Positions 34,770 through 43,646 of a stretch of DNA of 64,000 nt are shown here, one piece after another. Origin of the DNA: Candidatus Flavonifractor intestinipullorum (GTDB lineage Bacteria > Bacillota > Clostridia > Oscillospirales > Oscillospiraceae); assembly GCA_019118925.1 (NCBI GenBank), contig DWYC01000049.1:1-64000 (forward strand). The letters are read 5' to 3'. The position numbers and the translations under genes are program-made. Below the pieces are notes generated by a model, which saw nothing but the letters and a program-made list of their open reading frames with translations, did not search any database and was not told the origin of the DNA. Numbering within the stretch: the first letter of the stretch is position 1; each line of letters opens with the position of its first letter.

Positions 34770-36842
34770 ATGAAACAGCGTATCCTCTCTGCACTGCTCT
34801 CCGCCGCGGTGTGTCTGGGCATCATCGGCGCGGCGGGTCTGGCGTTCCAGACGCGGGCCGCGTCCTTTTCCGATGTGACCGACGCCGATACCGCCGAGGC
34901 GGTGGCCGTCCTGTCCAGCCTGGGCATCGTCTCGGGCTACTCCGACGGAGGCTATCACCCGGACGATCCCCTGACCCGGGCCCAGTTCTGTGTGCTGGCC
35001 GTGCTGGCCGAGGGCCACGGGGATCAGGTCCAGAGCAGCGCCTACCGCACCCTCTTCTCCGATGTGAGCGCCTCCCACTGGGCGGCGGCCTATGTGAACC
35101 TGGCCCAGAGCGAGGGCCTCATCAGCGGCTACGGCAACGGCCGCTTCGGCCCCGACGACGCCGTCACCGTGGGCCAGGCGGTGACCATTGTCCTGCGTCT
35201 GATGGGCTATACCGACGAGGATGTGGGCCCCCTCTGGCCGGAGGACTATATGCAAAAGGCCGCGACGCTGGGTCTGACCGAGGGCATCTCCGCCGGCTCC
35301 GGCGACGCCCTCACCCGGGGGGAGGCCGCGCGCCTCCTCTACGCCATGCTCCAGAGCGACACCGCCGACGGCCAGGCCTACATCGCCCGCCTGGCGGCCT
35401 CCACCGTGGAGGACGCGGCCCTCCTCTCCAATGACGCCGAGGCCGCCGACGGCACGCTTCACACCGCCCTGGTCTATGCCGGAGAGCGGGGCCTCACCTG
35501 GTACGAGCAGGCCGAAACGCTCCCCGACACGCTGGTAAACCGCCGGGGCACCCTCCTCCTGGATGAACAGGGCCGGGTCACCGGTTTCCTGCCGGGCGAC
35601 GACACGGTGCGCACCCTCACCCTGGCGGAGGCAGACGCCTCCGGGGTAACCGACGAGAGCGGCAACACCTATTCCCTCTCCAGCTCTACCACCCTCATCC
35701 TGGACGAGGAGGCCACCACCTACGGCAGCGCCTGGTACGAGCTGGAGGGCCGGAAGACGGTGACCCTCTACTACAGCGCCGCGGGCTCGGTGGACCTGGT
35801 GACCGCCTCCGACTCCACGGCCTACGAGGGGGTGGCCCTCACCGGTTACTACGAGGCCGTCAGCCCCAACGCCGCCAATCCGGACTCCATCACCCTGCTG
35901 GGCCTGACGCTGGAGGTGGACGAGGACGCGCTGGACAGCCTCACCCAGTTCCAGGTGGGGGACCGCCTCACGGTGGTCCTCAACGGCTCGGGCCAGGTGG
36001 TCTACGCCTGCACCCCCAGTGAGCGCACTGCCCAAATGGTGGGGCTGGTGACGGCCGGGGGAGAGGAGTGCTCGGTGGAGCTCTTCAACGGGCTGACCGT
36101 CTCGGGGGAGCGCACCTCCAGTTCCTCGGTGTCCGTGGGGGACCTGGTACGGGTGACCGCCTCCGGGATGGGAACGATCTCCCTCTCCCGCATCACGTCC
36201 AACAGCCTCTCGGGCTCGCTCAATGTAGCCGCCCGGACGCTGGGAAGCGTCCCCCTGGCCGCCAATGTGGTCCTCTATGACCGGGTGGGACAGAGCGCCG
36301 CCGTCCAGGTGGAGCTGGAGGACATCCGCACCGGGACGGTGGCATCCTCCGACATCACCTATGCGGGCACCAACGCCGCCGGAGAGGTGGATGTGATCGT
36401 CCTGGACGACGTGACGGGCAACGCCTATACCTACGGTATCCTGCGTACCGGAACCCAGACCGAGGGCTCCGGAGAGATGCAGGTGACCAACCGGACGGTG
36501 GCGGTGGAGAACGGCAGCGGCACCACCCAGGACTATCTTACCGGCACCCAGGTGCGCACCGGCACGGTGGGCGGCGTGGCCGCCACCAGCGATGGAAAAA
36601 CCGCCGGTGTGGTTCTTCTGGAAGAGGTGGAAGGGGTGGCCCGCTCCGCCTTTTCCGGGGAGGACACGGTGGTCCTGGAGGGAGTCCAGGTCCCCGTCTC
36701 TGAGGATGTGCAGGTCTACAACACCGACAGCGAGACATGGGTCACCCTGGCGCAGGCCAAGGCGTATGCGGATACCTTCACCGTCTGCTACAGCGGGACG
36801 CTGGGGGAGGACGCCGTGGTCCGGGTCGTCCTGACCGAATAA
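34770..36842 (+). CDS. SLH-domain cell-surface protein
   Basis: 690 residues, secreted. Signal peptide MKQRILSALLSAAVCLGIIG with probable cleavage after TRA. Three SLH repeats occupy about residues 30-185: FSDVTDADTAEAVAVLSSLG with GIVSGYSDGGYHPDDPLTRA, FSDVSASHWAAAYVNLAQSE, and a weaker YMQKAATLGLTEGISAGSGD. These bind pyruvylated wall polysaccharide. The rest is Thr/Ser/Val-rich and beta-type without enzyme motif. ATG 34770 has AAAGAGG eight bases upstream. It begins 20 bases after the permease gene, so it is likely made in the same operon, as a possible client or partner of the exporter. Confidence 0.88.
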   Translation: MKQRILSALLSAAVCLGIIGAAGLAFQTRAASFSDVTDADTAEAVAVLSSLGIVSGYSDGGYHPDDPLTRAQFCVLAVLAEGHGDQVQSSAYRTLFSDVSASHWAAAYVNLAQSEGLISGYGNGRFGPDDAVTVGQAVTIVLRLMGYTDEDVGPLWPEDYMQKAATLGLTEGISAGSGDALTRGEAARLLYAMLQSDTADGQAYIARLAASTVEDAALLSNDAEAADGTLHTALVYAGERGLTWYEQAETLPDTLVNRRGTLLLDEQGRVTGFLPGDDTVRTLTLAEADASGVTDESGNTYSLSSSTTLILDEEATTYGSAWYELEGRKTVTLYYSAAGSVDLVTASDSTAYEGVALTGYYEAVSPNAANPDSITLLGLTLEVDEDALDSLTQFQVGDRLTVVLNGSGQVVYACTPSERTAQMVGLVTAGGEECSVELFNGLTVSGERTSSSSVSVGDLVRVTASGMGTISLSRITSNSLSGSLNVAARTLGSVPLAANVVLYDRVGQSAAVQVELEDIRTGTVASSDITYAGTNAAGEVDVIVLDDVTGNAYTYGILRTGTQTEGSGEMQVTNRTVAVENGSGTTQDYLTGTQVRTGTVGGVAATSDGKTAGVVLLEEVEGVARSAFSGEDTVVLEGVQVPVSEDVQVYNTDSETWVTLAQAKAYADTFTVCYSGTLGEDAVVRVVLTE

Positions 36843-36849
36843 CCAGACC

Positions 36850-36879
36850 GGGACCCCGGCCCTTCCGGGCCGGGGTCCC
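36850..36879 (+). terminator. Terminator of the exporter/SLH operon
   Basis: GGGACCCCGGCCC and GGGCCGGGGTCCC pair perfectly around TTCC. The T-rich stretch follows about 15 bases later. Confidence 0.8.
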
Positions 36880-36913
36880 CGAAAATGAAAGATTTTATTT
36901 TTTAAATTGCATC

Positions 36914-36943
36914 TTGACAAGAGCGCAGGAACTGTGCTACACT
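36914..36943 (+). promoter_or_regulatory. Promoter of the asnB T-box leader
   Basis: Perfect TTGACA (36914-36919), 18-bp spacer, TACACT (36938-36943). Confidence 0.8.
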
Positions 36944-36949
36944 TACCGC

Positions 36950-37241
36950 AACAGCCAAGATGGAGAAAAGTACGGCCCAGCGGCCAGCCCAGAGAGCGGG
37001 GAAGAGGTGTGAGCCCCGTCTGTCCCAGGCCCGAACGAACCCTCCGGAGCTGCAAGCTGAAGCCCCCTGACGGGGGTGGGTAGGCGCGCCGTGCTGCTCA
37101 CGTTACAGGGCTAGCGTTTCAAAGGCGAACGCGAAAAAGGGGTCGTTCCGCCCATTTTGGGGGGAGCGACAAGTTAGGTGGCACCGCGGATCCGCAGCAG
37201 ATTCGTCCTAAACAAAGTTGGGACGGACCGGCTGCTTTTTT
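36950..37241 (+). ncRNA. T-box riboswitch, asparagine-specific
   Basis: Leader RNA that senses uncharged tRNA. Stem I has the typical AGAGAGCGGGG / GTGTGAGCCCC apical pattern around 36990-37016. The specifier side holds GAACGAAC at 37033-37040, giving AAC codons (Asn), which fits the downstream asparagine synthetase. The invariant T-box GGTGGCACCGCGG is at 37177-37189 and would pair with the free tRNA acceptor end. It is followed by a terminator: GCAGC...CGTCC (37194-37208) pairing with GGACG...GCTGC (37221-37235) and TTTTTT. With uncharged tRNA-Asn, antitermination should allow asnB expression. Confidence 0.93.
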
Positions 37242-37283
37242 CGTCCCAAATGCAAAAAACAAGACGAAAAGGAGCGGTGCAGT

Positions 37284-38867
37284 ATGTGTACGATCATGGG
37301 CTATCTGGGGGAGGACCTGCCGCGGGAGCAGTTTTCGGCCTATCTGGAGCGGGCCCGGGACCGAGGACCCGACGACAGCCGGGTGGAGGCGATTCCCGGA
37401 GGGCTTCTGGGCTTTGACCGCCTGGCCATTATGGGCCTGACCCCCGATGGGATGCAGCCTTTCCACCGGGACGGGAGCTGGGTGGTGTGCAACGGAGAGC
37501 TCTACGGCTTCCGGGCCATGAAAAAGGAGCTGGAGGGCCGCGGCTATGCATTTTGCAGCGGTTCGGACTGCGAATTGCTTCTTCCCCTCTATGAGGAGTA
37601 CGGCCTGGACCTGTTCCGGCACCTGGACGCGGAGTTCGCCTGCCTGATCTACGACGGCAAGACGGGCCGGACCATCGCCGCCCGGGACCCCATCGGCATC
37701 CGGCCATTGTACTACGGCTACTCGGAGAGCGGGCACATCGCCTTTGCCAGCGAGCCCCGGTGTCTGGTGGGCTGGGTGAAGGAGATCCGCCCCTTCCCGC
37801 CGGGATATTACTGGTGCGACGGGGTGTTCAAGCGCTATATGGACATCGCCCACGTGGAGCACTACAGTCATGACGGCCTGGAGACGGTGACGGCCGGCAT
37901 CCGCACCAAGCTGGAGGCGGCGGTGGTCAAGCGCCTGGACGCCGACGCGCCCCTGGGCTTCCTGCTCTCGGGAGGGCTGGACTCCAGCCTGGTGTGCGCC
38001 ATTGCCGCCCGGCATCTGGACAAGCCCATCCGCACCTTTGCCATCGGCATGGACACCGACGCCATCGACCTGAAATACGCCCGGCAGGTGGCCGACCACC
38101 TGGGGGCCGACCACACCGAGGTCATTATGACCCGGGAGGAGGTCCTCTCCAACCTGCCCACCGTCATCCAGGCTCTGGGCACCTGGGACATCACCACCAT
38201 CCGGGCCAGCATGGGCATGTACCTGGTCTGCCGGGCCATTCACCAGACCACCGACCTGAAGGTCCTGCTCACCGGCGAGATTTCCGACGAGCTTTTCGGA
38301 TACAAATATACCGACTTTGCCCCCGACGCCGGCGCCTTCCAGCGGGAGGCCAAAAAGCGCATCCGGGAGCTGCACTGCTACGATGTGCTCCGGGCGGACC
38401 GGTGTCTGGCCGCCAACAGCCTGGAGGCCCGGGTGCCCTTTGGCGATCTGGACTTTGTACAGTACGTCATGGCCATCGACCCGGCCAAGAAGCTCAACAC
38501 CTACGGCAAGGGCAAATACCTGCTGCGCAAGGCCTTTGAGGAGGGCGGCTGGCTGCCCGAGTCCATCCTCTGGCGGGAGAAGGCGGCCTTCAGCGACGCG
38601 GTGGGCCACAGCATGGTGGATGACCTGAAGGAGTACGCCGAGACCTGCTATACCGACGAAGCATTCGAGGAGAAGCGGAAGCGCTACTCCTACTGTCCCC
38701 CCTTCACCAAGGAGAGCCTGCTGTACCGGGAGCTCTTTGAGCGCTTCTATCCCGGCCAGGCGGAGATGATCCCCGCCTTCTGGATGCCCAACAGGGAGTG
38801 GGAGGGCTGTGACGTGGACGACCCCAGCGCCCGGGTCCTCTCCAACTACGGGGCCAGCGGCAGATAA
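37284..38867 (+). CDS. asnB: Asparagine synthetase B, glutamine-hydrolysing
   Basis: Converts aspartate to asparagine with ATP and glutamine. The N-terminal class II glutamine amidotransferase domain has Cys2 as nucleophile after Met removal (MCTIMGYLGED) and the GFDRLAIMGLTPDGMQPFHR stretch. The C-terminal synthetase has the pyrophosphate loop FLLSGGLDSSLVCAIAAR. 527 residues, usual length. The ATG at 37284 has AAAGGAG eight to nine bases upstream; the longer frame would read through the T-box terminator. Regulated by the T-box leader. Confidence 0.95.
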   Translation: MCTIMGYLGEDLPREQFSAYLERARDRGPDDSRVEAIPGGLLGFDRLAIMGLTPDGMQPFHRDGSWVVCNGELYGFRAMKKELEGRGYAFCSGSDCELLLPLYEEYGLDLFRHLDAEFACLIYDGKTGRTIAARDPIGIRPLYYGYSESGHIAFASEPRCLVGWVKEIRPFPPGYYWCDGVFKRYMDIAHVEHYSHDGLETVTAGIRTKLEAAVVKRLDADAPLGFLLSGGLDSSLVCAIAARHLDKPIRTFAIGMDTDAIDLKYARQVADHLGADHTEVIMTREEVLSNLPTVIQALGTWDITTIRASMGMYLVCRAIHQTTDLKVLLTGEISDELFGYKYTDFAPDAGAFQREAKKRIRELHCYDVLRADRCLAANSLEARVPFGDLDFVQYVMAIDPAKKLNTYGKGKYLLRKAFEEGGWLPESILWREKAAFSDAVGHSMVDDLKEYAETCYTDEAFEEKRKRYSYCPPFTKESLLYRELFERFYPGQAEMIPAFWMPNREWEGCDVDDPSARVLSNYGASGR

Positions 38868-38881
38868 GACCGGATATGGGA

Positions 38882-38917
38882 AAAAGGGTCCCATGGCATG
38901 TGCCATGGGACCCTTTG
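38882..38917. terminator. Terminator between asnB and the rhomboid-like gene
   Basis: AAAGGGTCCCATGGCA pairs perfectly with TGCCATGGGACCCTTT around TG/short loop; it works in both directions between convergent genes. Confidence 0.85.
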
Positions 38918-38922
38918 CGCAT

Positions 38923-39786
38923 TTACTGGATATGAACGTGGTTGTTGATGTGGTCTTTGCAGTAGCAGTAGTAGCCGTTGCACTTGGAGCAGTAGCGGAA
39001 TTCCATATCCGGGTAGTCGGTGTCGGTCTTGCCGCACACGGCGCATTTGTGGAGGTAACCCTTCTGCTGCTGGGCCTGCCGGGTGGCCTTCTTGAAGTTG
39101 ATGGTCTGCCGGGAGGTCTGGTATTGCACCCGCCGGCGGGTGTGGTTGGCGGCGGCGAGCAGGTCGGAGCCGAAGAACAGGAAGTAGTTGAGCAGGGCGA
39201 TGACCGGCAGCAGCGCCCCCGCCAGATTGAGCGCCAGAAGGTTGCTCAGCACCGACCAGGCGAAAACGGCGGCATCGAACCAGGCCAGCCACTTGACCTT
39301 GATGGGGAGGAGGAAGAAGAGCAGCACCTGGAGGTTGGGATAGAGGGTGGCGAAGGCGAAAAAGAGGGAGAGGTTGATATAGCGCATGGTGACCACCACG
39401 CCGGCGGCCCCGGCGGCGTAGGCCAAAAAGCCGTAGAGAATGTTGAGCACGACCCCCGCCAGATAGAAGAGGCTGAATTTGGCGGTACCCCATTCCCGCT
39501 CCAGGGCGGAGCCCACAAACCAGTAGAAATAGAGCTCCAGAGCCACCAGAAGGACGCCCCCGCTGCTGGGGACGAAGAGGAAGGTGATCACCCGCCAGAG
39601 CTCAAAGTGGTGGATCACCCGATAGGGGGAGAAGTAGAGCAGCGAGGAAAAGGAGATGCCGCCGCTGAACATGTCCAGCAGATAGACCAAAACGGTGCCC
39701 ATCACGATGACGTTCATCAGATTGGGGATGCCGAACCGGGGGTGCTTGTAGCAGAAACGGTCCAGCAGGGTGTCGATGGATTTCAA
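38923..39786 (-). CDS. Rhomboid-fold membrane protein without catalytic serine (Derlin-like), zinc-binding tail
   Basis: 287 residues. Six or so hydrophobic helices follow the rhomboid/Derlin plan: HHFELWRVITFLFVPSSGGV corresponds to the conserved W-R motif after the first loop. Where proteases have GxSG the sequence is AAGAAGVVVTMRYINLSLFF, with no serine in place, and no clear catalytic His was found later. The C-terminus is cysteine- and histidine-rich (HKCAVCGKTDTDYPDMEFRY, CSKCNGYYCYCKDHINNHVH), probably binding zinc. Likely an inactive rhomboid involved in membrane-protein binding. Start is TTG 39786 with TAGGAGG seven bases upstream; the GTG at 39819 has no such site. Confidence 0.75.
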   Translation of the reverse strand: MKSIDTLLDRFCYKHPRFGIPNLMNVIVMGTVLVYLLDMFSGGISFSSLLYFSPYRVIHHFELWRVITFLFVPSSGGVLLVALELYFYWFVGSALEREWGTAKFSLFYLAGVVLNILYGFLAYAAGAAGVVVTMRYINLSLFFAFATLYPNLQVLLFFLLPIKVKWLAWFDAAVFAWSVLSNLLALNLAGALLPVIALLNYFLFFGSDLLAAANHTRRRVQYQTSRQTINFKKATRQAQQQKGYLHKCAVCGKTDTDYPDMEFRYCSKCNGYYCYCKDHINNHVHIQ

Positions 39787-39877
39787 GGGATTCCCTCCTA
39801 CACGAAATAAAATCACCACAACTGAGTGTAACAGGATGCCGGGAAAAAATCCCGAACAAATTGTAAATTTTTCCGGC

Positions 39878-42208
39878 TTACTTCAAAATCTTCCGAATGG
39901 CCTGCTTCATCTGGGGGGTGAGGACCTTGGCGGCCGCCCGGTAGGCCAGGGGGGGCGGGGTGAGGAAGGCCTTCTGAGCGGCGGGGTAACCCTCCGCCCG
40001 CAGGGCGGCGAAAAAGGCCGCCCGCTTGGGGCTGGGAGCGCTGGGGGAGGCCAGGCGGGGGTTGCCCGCCACCGCCTCGTCCACGGGCCGGACGGCCTCC
40101 CCGAAGGAGCCGGACAGGGCGGCGAAGCGCTGCTGGGCCTTCTCCGAGTGGAGGAGGACCAGGGAAATTCCCTTCTCCCGGTCGGTGGGCAGCGCCAGCT
40201 TGGGGTCCAGCCCCCAGAAGTCCCCCAGGGTGAAGTCGGCCGGCCGGTCCAGATTGGCGTACCGGCACCGGGCGCAGCAGGGCCGCAGGAACAGCCCCAT
40301 GCCGAACCCCCGGCCGAAGGTGGTGCGGTAGAGGACCTCGGTCCACTGGGAGCCGTCGGCGAAGTCGGCCGTCAGGTGGGCGGTTTTCCAGCCCTTGGCC
40401 TTGTCCCGGAAGCGCAGGCGGGTCACCGGCTTGCCCCGCTGCCGCTCCAGATCCTCCACAAAGCCCCGCAGCACCGCCGGAGAGGGGACCCCGTGGCACA
40501 CCAGGTCCACGGTCAGGAGGTTGGGGTAGTCCCGGCCCAAAAAGCGGTTGAGCCCGTCCACCTGGCAGGCGAGCCCCGAGAAGAGGACCTCCGTCCCGTT
40601 CTCCAGAAGGGTTTTTACCTGCCGGAAGGTGTCCCCCAGGTCGCTCTGGGCGTACTTGGAGCCCCGCAGGGGGGACAGGGCCTCCCCGGTGCGGGCGGCG
40701 ATGTGCCGCACGGTGCGCCCGTGCTCCAGGGCGGCGCCAAAGACCACCCCGCCCCGGGCCAGGGTGTCCCGGGCCAGAACGGAGAAGAATCCGCCGGAGG
40801 AGCTCTCCATGCGCTCGGCCTCCCCGGCGGACCAGACGGCGTGGGCCTCCTGGGGCTGGGCGTGGCCGGGGCGCTGGGGCTGGGGATGCAGGCCGGGGCA
40901 GACCCCTTCGCACTTGCGGCAGAGGATACACGCCTCCGAGACGGCGGGGCGGAGGAATCCCTCGTGGTCGGGGACCATGGTGATGGCGCTGACCGGACAT
41001 ACCGAGGCGCAGGCGGTGCACCCGGTGCAGTCGGCGGCCTTGCACAGCTGGGGGCCCTTGGGGCCGGGGGCCTCCTCGGGCACGGCGGGGAGGGGAGCGC
41101 CCTCAATGGCGGCTTTCAGGTAGGCCAGCGAGTCCGCCCGGGCCTGGGAGAGCTTCTGGTGGACGGCGCCGTAGTCCACAGGGGCGTCCACATCGTCGGT
41201 TCCGTCCAGGCCGATGATCCGCCCGGCGCAGCCCAGCCGGGAGAGCAGGCTGTAGATCCGGGAGAAGGTGGGCTCGCTGCGCTCCTTGGGGGACATGGAG
41301 GTGAAGAAGGGCCGGTCGAACTGGAGGGAGAACACCGCCCCGTGGAAGGAGTTGGTGCACACGCAGGCCGCGTGCTGGAACAGGCCCAGGAACTCCCGGG
41401 GACCAGCGTCAAAGACGATCTCCCGGGCGCCGGGGATCTTTCGCCGGGCGCCCGCCAGCTGCACGATGGGCCAGCCGGTGCGCCGGGCCAGCGCCTGGAC
41501 ATAGGGCGCCACCTCGCCGGGGTCGGAGACGAAATAACAGAGGATATAGGGCCCCTGTTCTTTTGGGGGGACGGCCAGCTCCCCCCACTGCTCCCCGGTC
41601 AGGAGCAGGGTGGGGTCCAGTACCAGCCGGGCTTCCCGGCCGGCCGCCTCCCGGATGAGCATCTGTCCCCGCTTCTCCCGGGCGGAAAGGGCGTCGAAGG
41701 AGGCCAGATACTTCCGAAACTGCCCGTCGTAGGGGGGCGGAAGGGTGGGCGTGCCGATGCTGGGGGCGTAGGCGATTTTCCGGCCTTCCTTCACGAAATC
41801 CAGGAGAAACGCGGGTTCAAACTGCCGGTCCGCGTAGATAAAGGGGTTCCAGATCTGGTCGCTGCCCGCCACATACACGTCGTAGGCGGGGGGGTCGGCC
41901 TGGAGCTCCTGAAAAGAGGTGTACCGCCGCGGGCTCAGGTTCATCTGCTCCCTCACGAAGGCGTTGAAGCGGTCGTAGCGGGTCTTGAAGGCGCCGTAGT
42001 GGAGGGCGGTATGGGCATCGGAGGCCGCGGCCCGGAGGGAGGGGCTCTTTTTGAACAGCTCGTTGGTGCGGGTGGTGTGGGGCAGGCGGAAGTCGATGAT
42101 CTCACAGTCATGGCCCAGGTCCTGGATGGCCCGCATGGTGGCGTAGGCCTGGAGCTGGGCCCCGTAGTGGTGGGCGAAATGAAAGGTGATAAGGCCGGTA
42201 CGGCGCAT
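39878..42208 (-). CDS. Fusion: polysaccharide pyruvyl transferase + 2[4Fe-4S] ferredoxin + FrhB-like F420 hydrogenase/dehydrogenase beta
   Basis: 776 residues. About 1-340 is a PS_pyruv_trans domain (GLITFHFAHHYGAQLQAYAT, VYVAGSDQIWNP, VCTNSFHGAVFSLQFDRPFF), which in relatives adds pyruvyl ketals to glycans. Residues 380-430 hold two [4Fe-4S] motifs, CTGCTACASVCPVSAI and CILCRKCEGVCPG. From about 460 on is a FrhB_FdhB N- and C-domain (ESSSGGFFSVLARDTLARGG, LRGSKYAQSDLGDTFRQVK, FSGLACQVDGL, DLVCHGVPSPAVL). These functions are usually adjacent genes in glycan clusters; here they are one ORF and stand alone. Start ATG 42208 has GAGGAG eight bases upstream. Substrate unknown; wall-polymer pyruvylation for SLH anchoring is a possible link. 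Confidence 0.9.
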   Translation of the reverse strand: MRRTGLITFHFAHHYGAQLQAYATMRAIQDLGHDCEIIDFRLPHTTRTNELFKKSPSLRAAASDAHTALHYGAFKTRYDRFNAFVREQMNLSPRRYTSFQELQADPPAYDVYVAGSDQIWNPFIYADRQFEPAFLLDFVKEGRKIAYAPSIGTPTLPPPYDGQFRKYLASFDALSAREKRGQMLIREAAGREARLVLDPTLLLTGEQWGELAVPPKEQGPYILCYFVSDPGEVAPYVQALARRTGWPIVQLAGARRKIPGAREIVFDAGPREFLGLFQHAACVCTNSFHGAVFSLQFDRPFFTSMSPKERSEPTFSRIYSLLSRLGCAGRIIGLDGTDDVDAPVDYGAVHQKLSQARADSLAYLKAAIEGAPLPAVPEEAPGPKGPQLCKAADCTGCTACASVCPVSAITMVPDHEGFLRPAVSEACILCRKCEGVCPGLHPQPQRPGHAQPQEAHAVWSAGEAERMESSSGGFFSVLARDTLARGGVVFGAALEHGRTVRHIAARTGEALSPLRGSKYAQSDLGDTFRQVKTLLENGTEVLFSGLACQVDGLNRFLGRDYPNLLTVDLVCHGVPSPAVLRGFVEDLERQRGKPVTRLRFRDKAKGWKTAHLTADFADGSQWTEVLYRTTFGRGFGMGLFLRPCCARCRYANLDRPADFTLGDFWGLDPKLALPTDREKGISLVLLHSEKAQQRFAALSGSFGEAVRPVDEAVAGNPRLASPSAPSPKRAAFFAALRAEGYPAAQKAFLTPPPLAYRAAAKVLTPQMKQAIRKILK

Positions 42209-42238
42209 GGATGTCACTCCTCAAAATAAATAGCAGTT

Positions 42239-42273
42239 TATTATATCACAAACGTAGGCGGTGTGATATAATA
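42239..42273. promoter_or_regulatory. 12-bp inverted repeat carrying divergent -10 boxes
   Basis: TATTATATCACA (42239-42250) and TGTGATATAATA (42262-42273) are perfect complements separated by 11 bases. Each arm contains a TATAAT reading outward: forward at 42267-42272 toward ahcY, reverse at 42245-42240 toward the fusion gene. Neither has a recognisable -35 box, suggesting an activator or symmetric regulator site. Confidence 0.6.
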
Positions 42274-42312
42274 TTTTCCACGACTGCGGCAGTATTTAGG
42301 AGGAATAACACC

Positions 42313-43557
42313 ATGAGCATCGTAAAAGACATGTCCCTGGCCGAATCCGGCCGCCGGAAGATCCGCTGGGTGCGGGACTTCATGCCCGCTCTGGGGGGGA
42401 TCGAGGCCCGGTTCGAGCGGGAACAGCCCTTTGCCGGGCTGCGCATCGCGGTGTCGGTCCACCTGGAGGCCAAGACGGCCAATCTGGGCTATGTGCTCCA
42501 GAAGGGCGGGGCGGAGGTCCGCCTGACCGGCTCCAACCCCCTCTCCACCCAGGACGACGTGGCCGCGGGGCTGGCCAGCCTGGGGGTGGAGACCTTCGGC
42601 GTCCACGGCGCCACAGCGGAGGAGTACGAGAGCCATCTGATGGAGACGCTTGCCTTCAAGCCCCACCTGGTGGTGGACGACGGGGGCGACCTCATTCACC
42701 TGCTGGGGGGCAAGTGCGCCCACCTGGGGGAGAACCTCATCGGCGGGTGTGAGGAGACCACCACCGGCATCCTGCGCCTGAAAGCCCGGGAGCGGGAGGG
42801 CATCCTGCCCTGCGCTATGATGGCGGTGAACGACGCCAAGGCCAAGCACTACTATGACAACAAGTACGGCACCGGACAGAGCGTGTGGGACGCCATCATG
42901 CACACCACCAACCTGGTGGTGGCCGGCAAGACGGTGGTGGTGGCCGGTTACGGCTGGTGCGGCAAGGGGGTGGCCATGCGCGCCGGCGGTATGGGGGCCG
43001 ACGTGATCGTCTGCGAGGTGGACCCCTTCAAGGCCCTGGACGCCACCATGAACGGCTTCCGGGTCATGCCCATGGACGAGGCCGCCGCCCTGGGCGACGT
43101 GTTCGTCACCGTCACCGGCTGTAAGGACGTGATCACCCGGCGGCACTTTGAGAAGATGAAGCACAACGCCATCCTCACCAACGCCGGACACTTCGACTGC
43201 GAAGTGGACGTGGCGGGGCTGGCGAAAATGGCCGTCTCCCGGGAGGTCCGCCGGGCCGATATCGAGGGCTTCACCCTCCCCGACGGGCGGGTGCTCAACG
43301 TCATTGGGGAGGGCCGCCTGGTGAACCTGGCCGCCGGCAACGGCCACCCCGCCGAGATCATGGACATGTCCTTCGCGGTGCAGGCCCTGGCCCTGGAGTG
43401 GCTGGTGAAGCACCGGGACGGCCTGGAGAAGAAGGTCTACCAGGTGCCCGCCTCCATCGACGACGAGATCGGGCGGGTGAAGCTGGCGGCCATGGGCCGG
43501 AAGATCGACGTCCTCACCCCCGAGCAGGAGGAGTACCTGAACGGGTGGAAGGCGTAA
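42313..43557 (+). CDS. ahcY: Adenosylhomocysteinase
   Basis: Cleaves S-adenosylhomocysteine, the by-product of methylations, to adenosine and homocysteine; NAD-dependent. 414 residues, the shorter prokaryotic form. Signatures: NLGYVLQKGGAEVRLTGSNP, LVVDDGGDLIHLL, EETTTGILRLKAREREGIL, the NAD-binding AGYGWCGKGVAMRAGGMGA and TNAGHFDCEVDV. AGGAGG is seven bases before ATG. It complements metK and the many SAM-dependent Cbi enzymes further right. A terminator follows. Confidence 0.95.
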   Translation: MSIVKDMSLAESGRRKIRWVRDFMPALGGIEARFEREQPFAGLRIAVSVHLEAKTANLGYVLQKGGAEVRLTGSNPLSTQDDVAAGLASLGVETFGVHGATAEEYESHLMETLAFKPHLVVDDGGDLIHLLGGKCAHLGENLIGGCEETTTGILRLKAREREGILPCAMMAVNDAKAKHYYDNKYGTGQSVWDAIMHTTNLVVAGKTVVVAGYGWCGKGVAMRAGGMGADVIVCEVDPFKALDATMNGFRVMPMDEAAALGDVFVTVTGCKDVITRRHFEKMKHNAILTNAGHFDCEVDVAGLAKMAVSREVRRADIEGFTLPDGRVLNVIGEGRLVNLAAGNGHPAEIMDMSFAVQALALEWLVKHRDGLEKKVYQVPASIDDEIGRVKLAAMGRKIDVLTPEQEEYLNGWKA

Positions 43558-43577
43558 AGGAAATTTACCTGCCTGTA

Positions 43578-43606
43578 AGGGCGGCCCTCCGGGGCCGCCC
43601 TTTTTT
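43578..43606 (+). terminator. Terminator after ahcY
   Basis: AGGGCGGCCC and GGGCCGCCCT around a short loop, then TTTTTT. Confidence 0.92.
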
Positions 43607-43617
43607 GCGCCGGGGGC

Positions 43618-43646
43618 TTGACAGGCGGGAAGCAGGGTGCTAATAT
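43618..43646 (+). promoter_or_regulatory. Promoter of the XRE regulator gene
   Basis: Perfect TTGACA (43618-43623), 17-bp spacer, TAATAT (43641-43646). Confidence 0.8.

Noticed and set aside
37218..37283. Earlier start for asnB
   Set aside because: It would begin inside the T-box terminator and remove the essential N-terminal Cys2 nucleophile.
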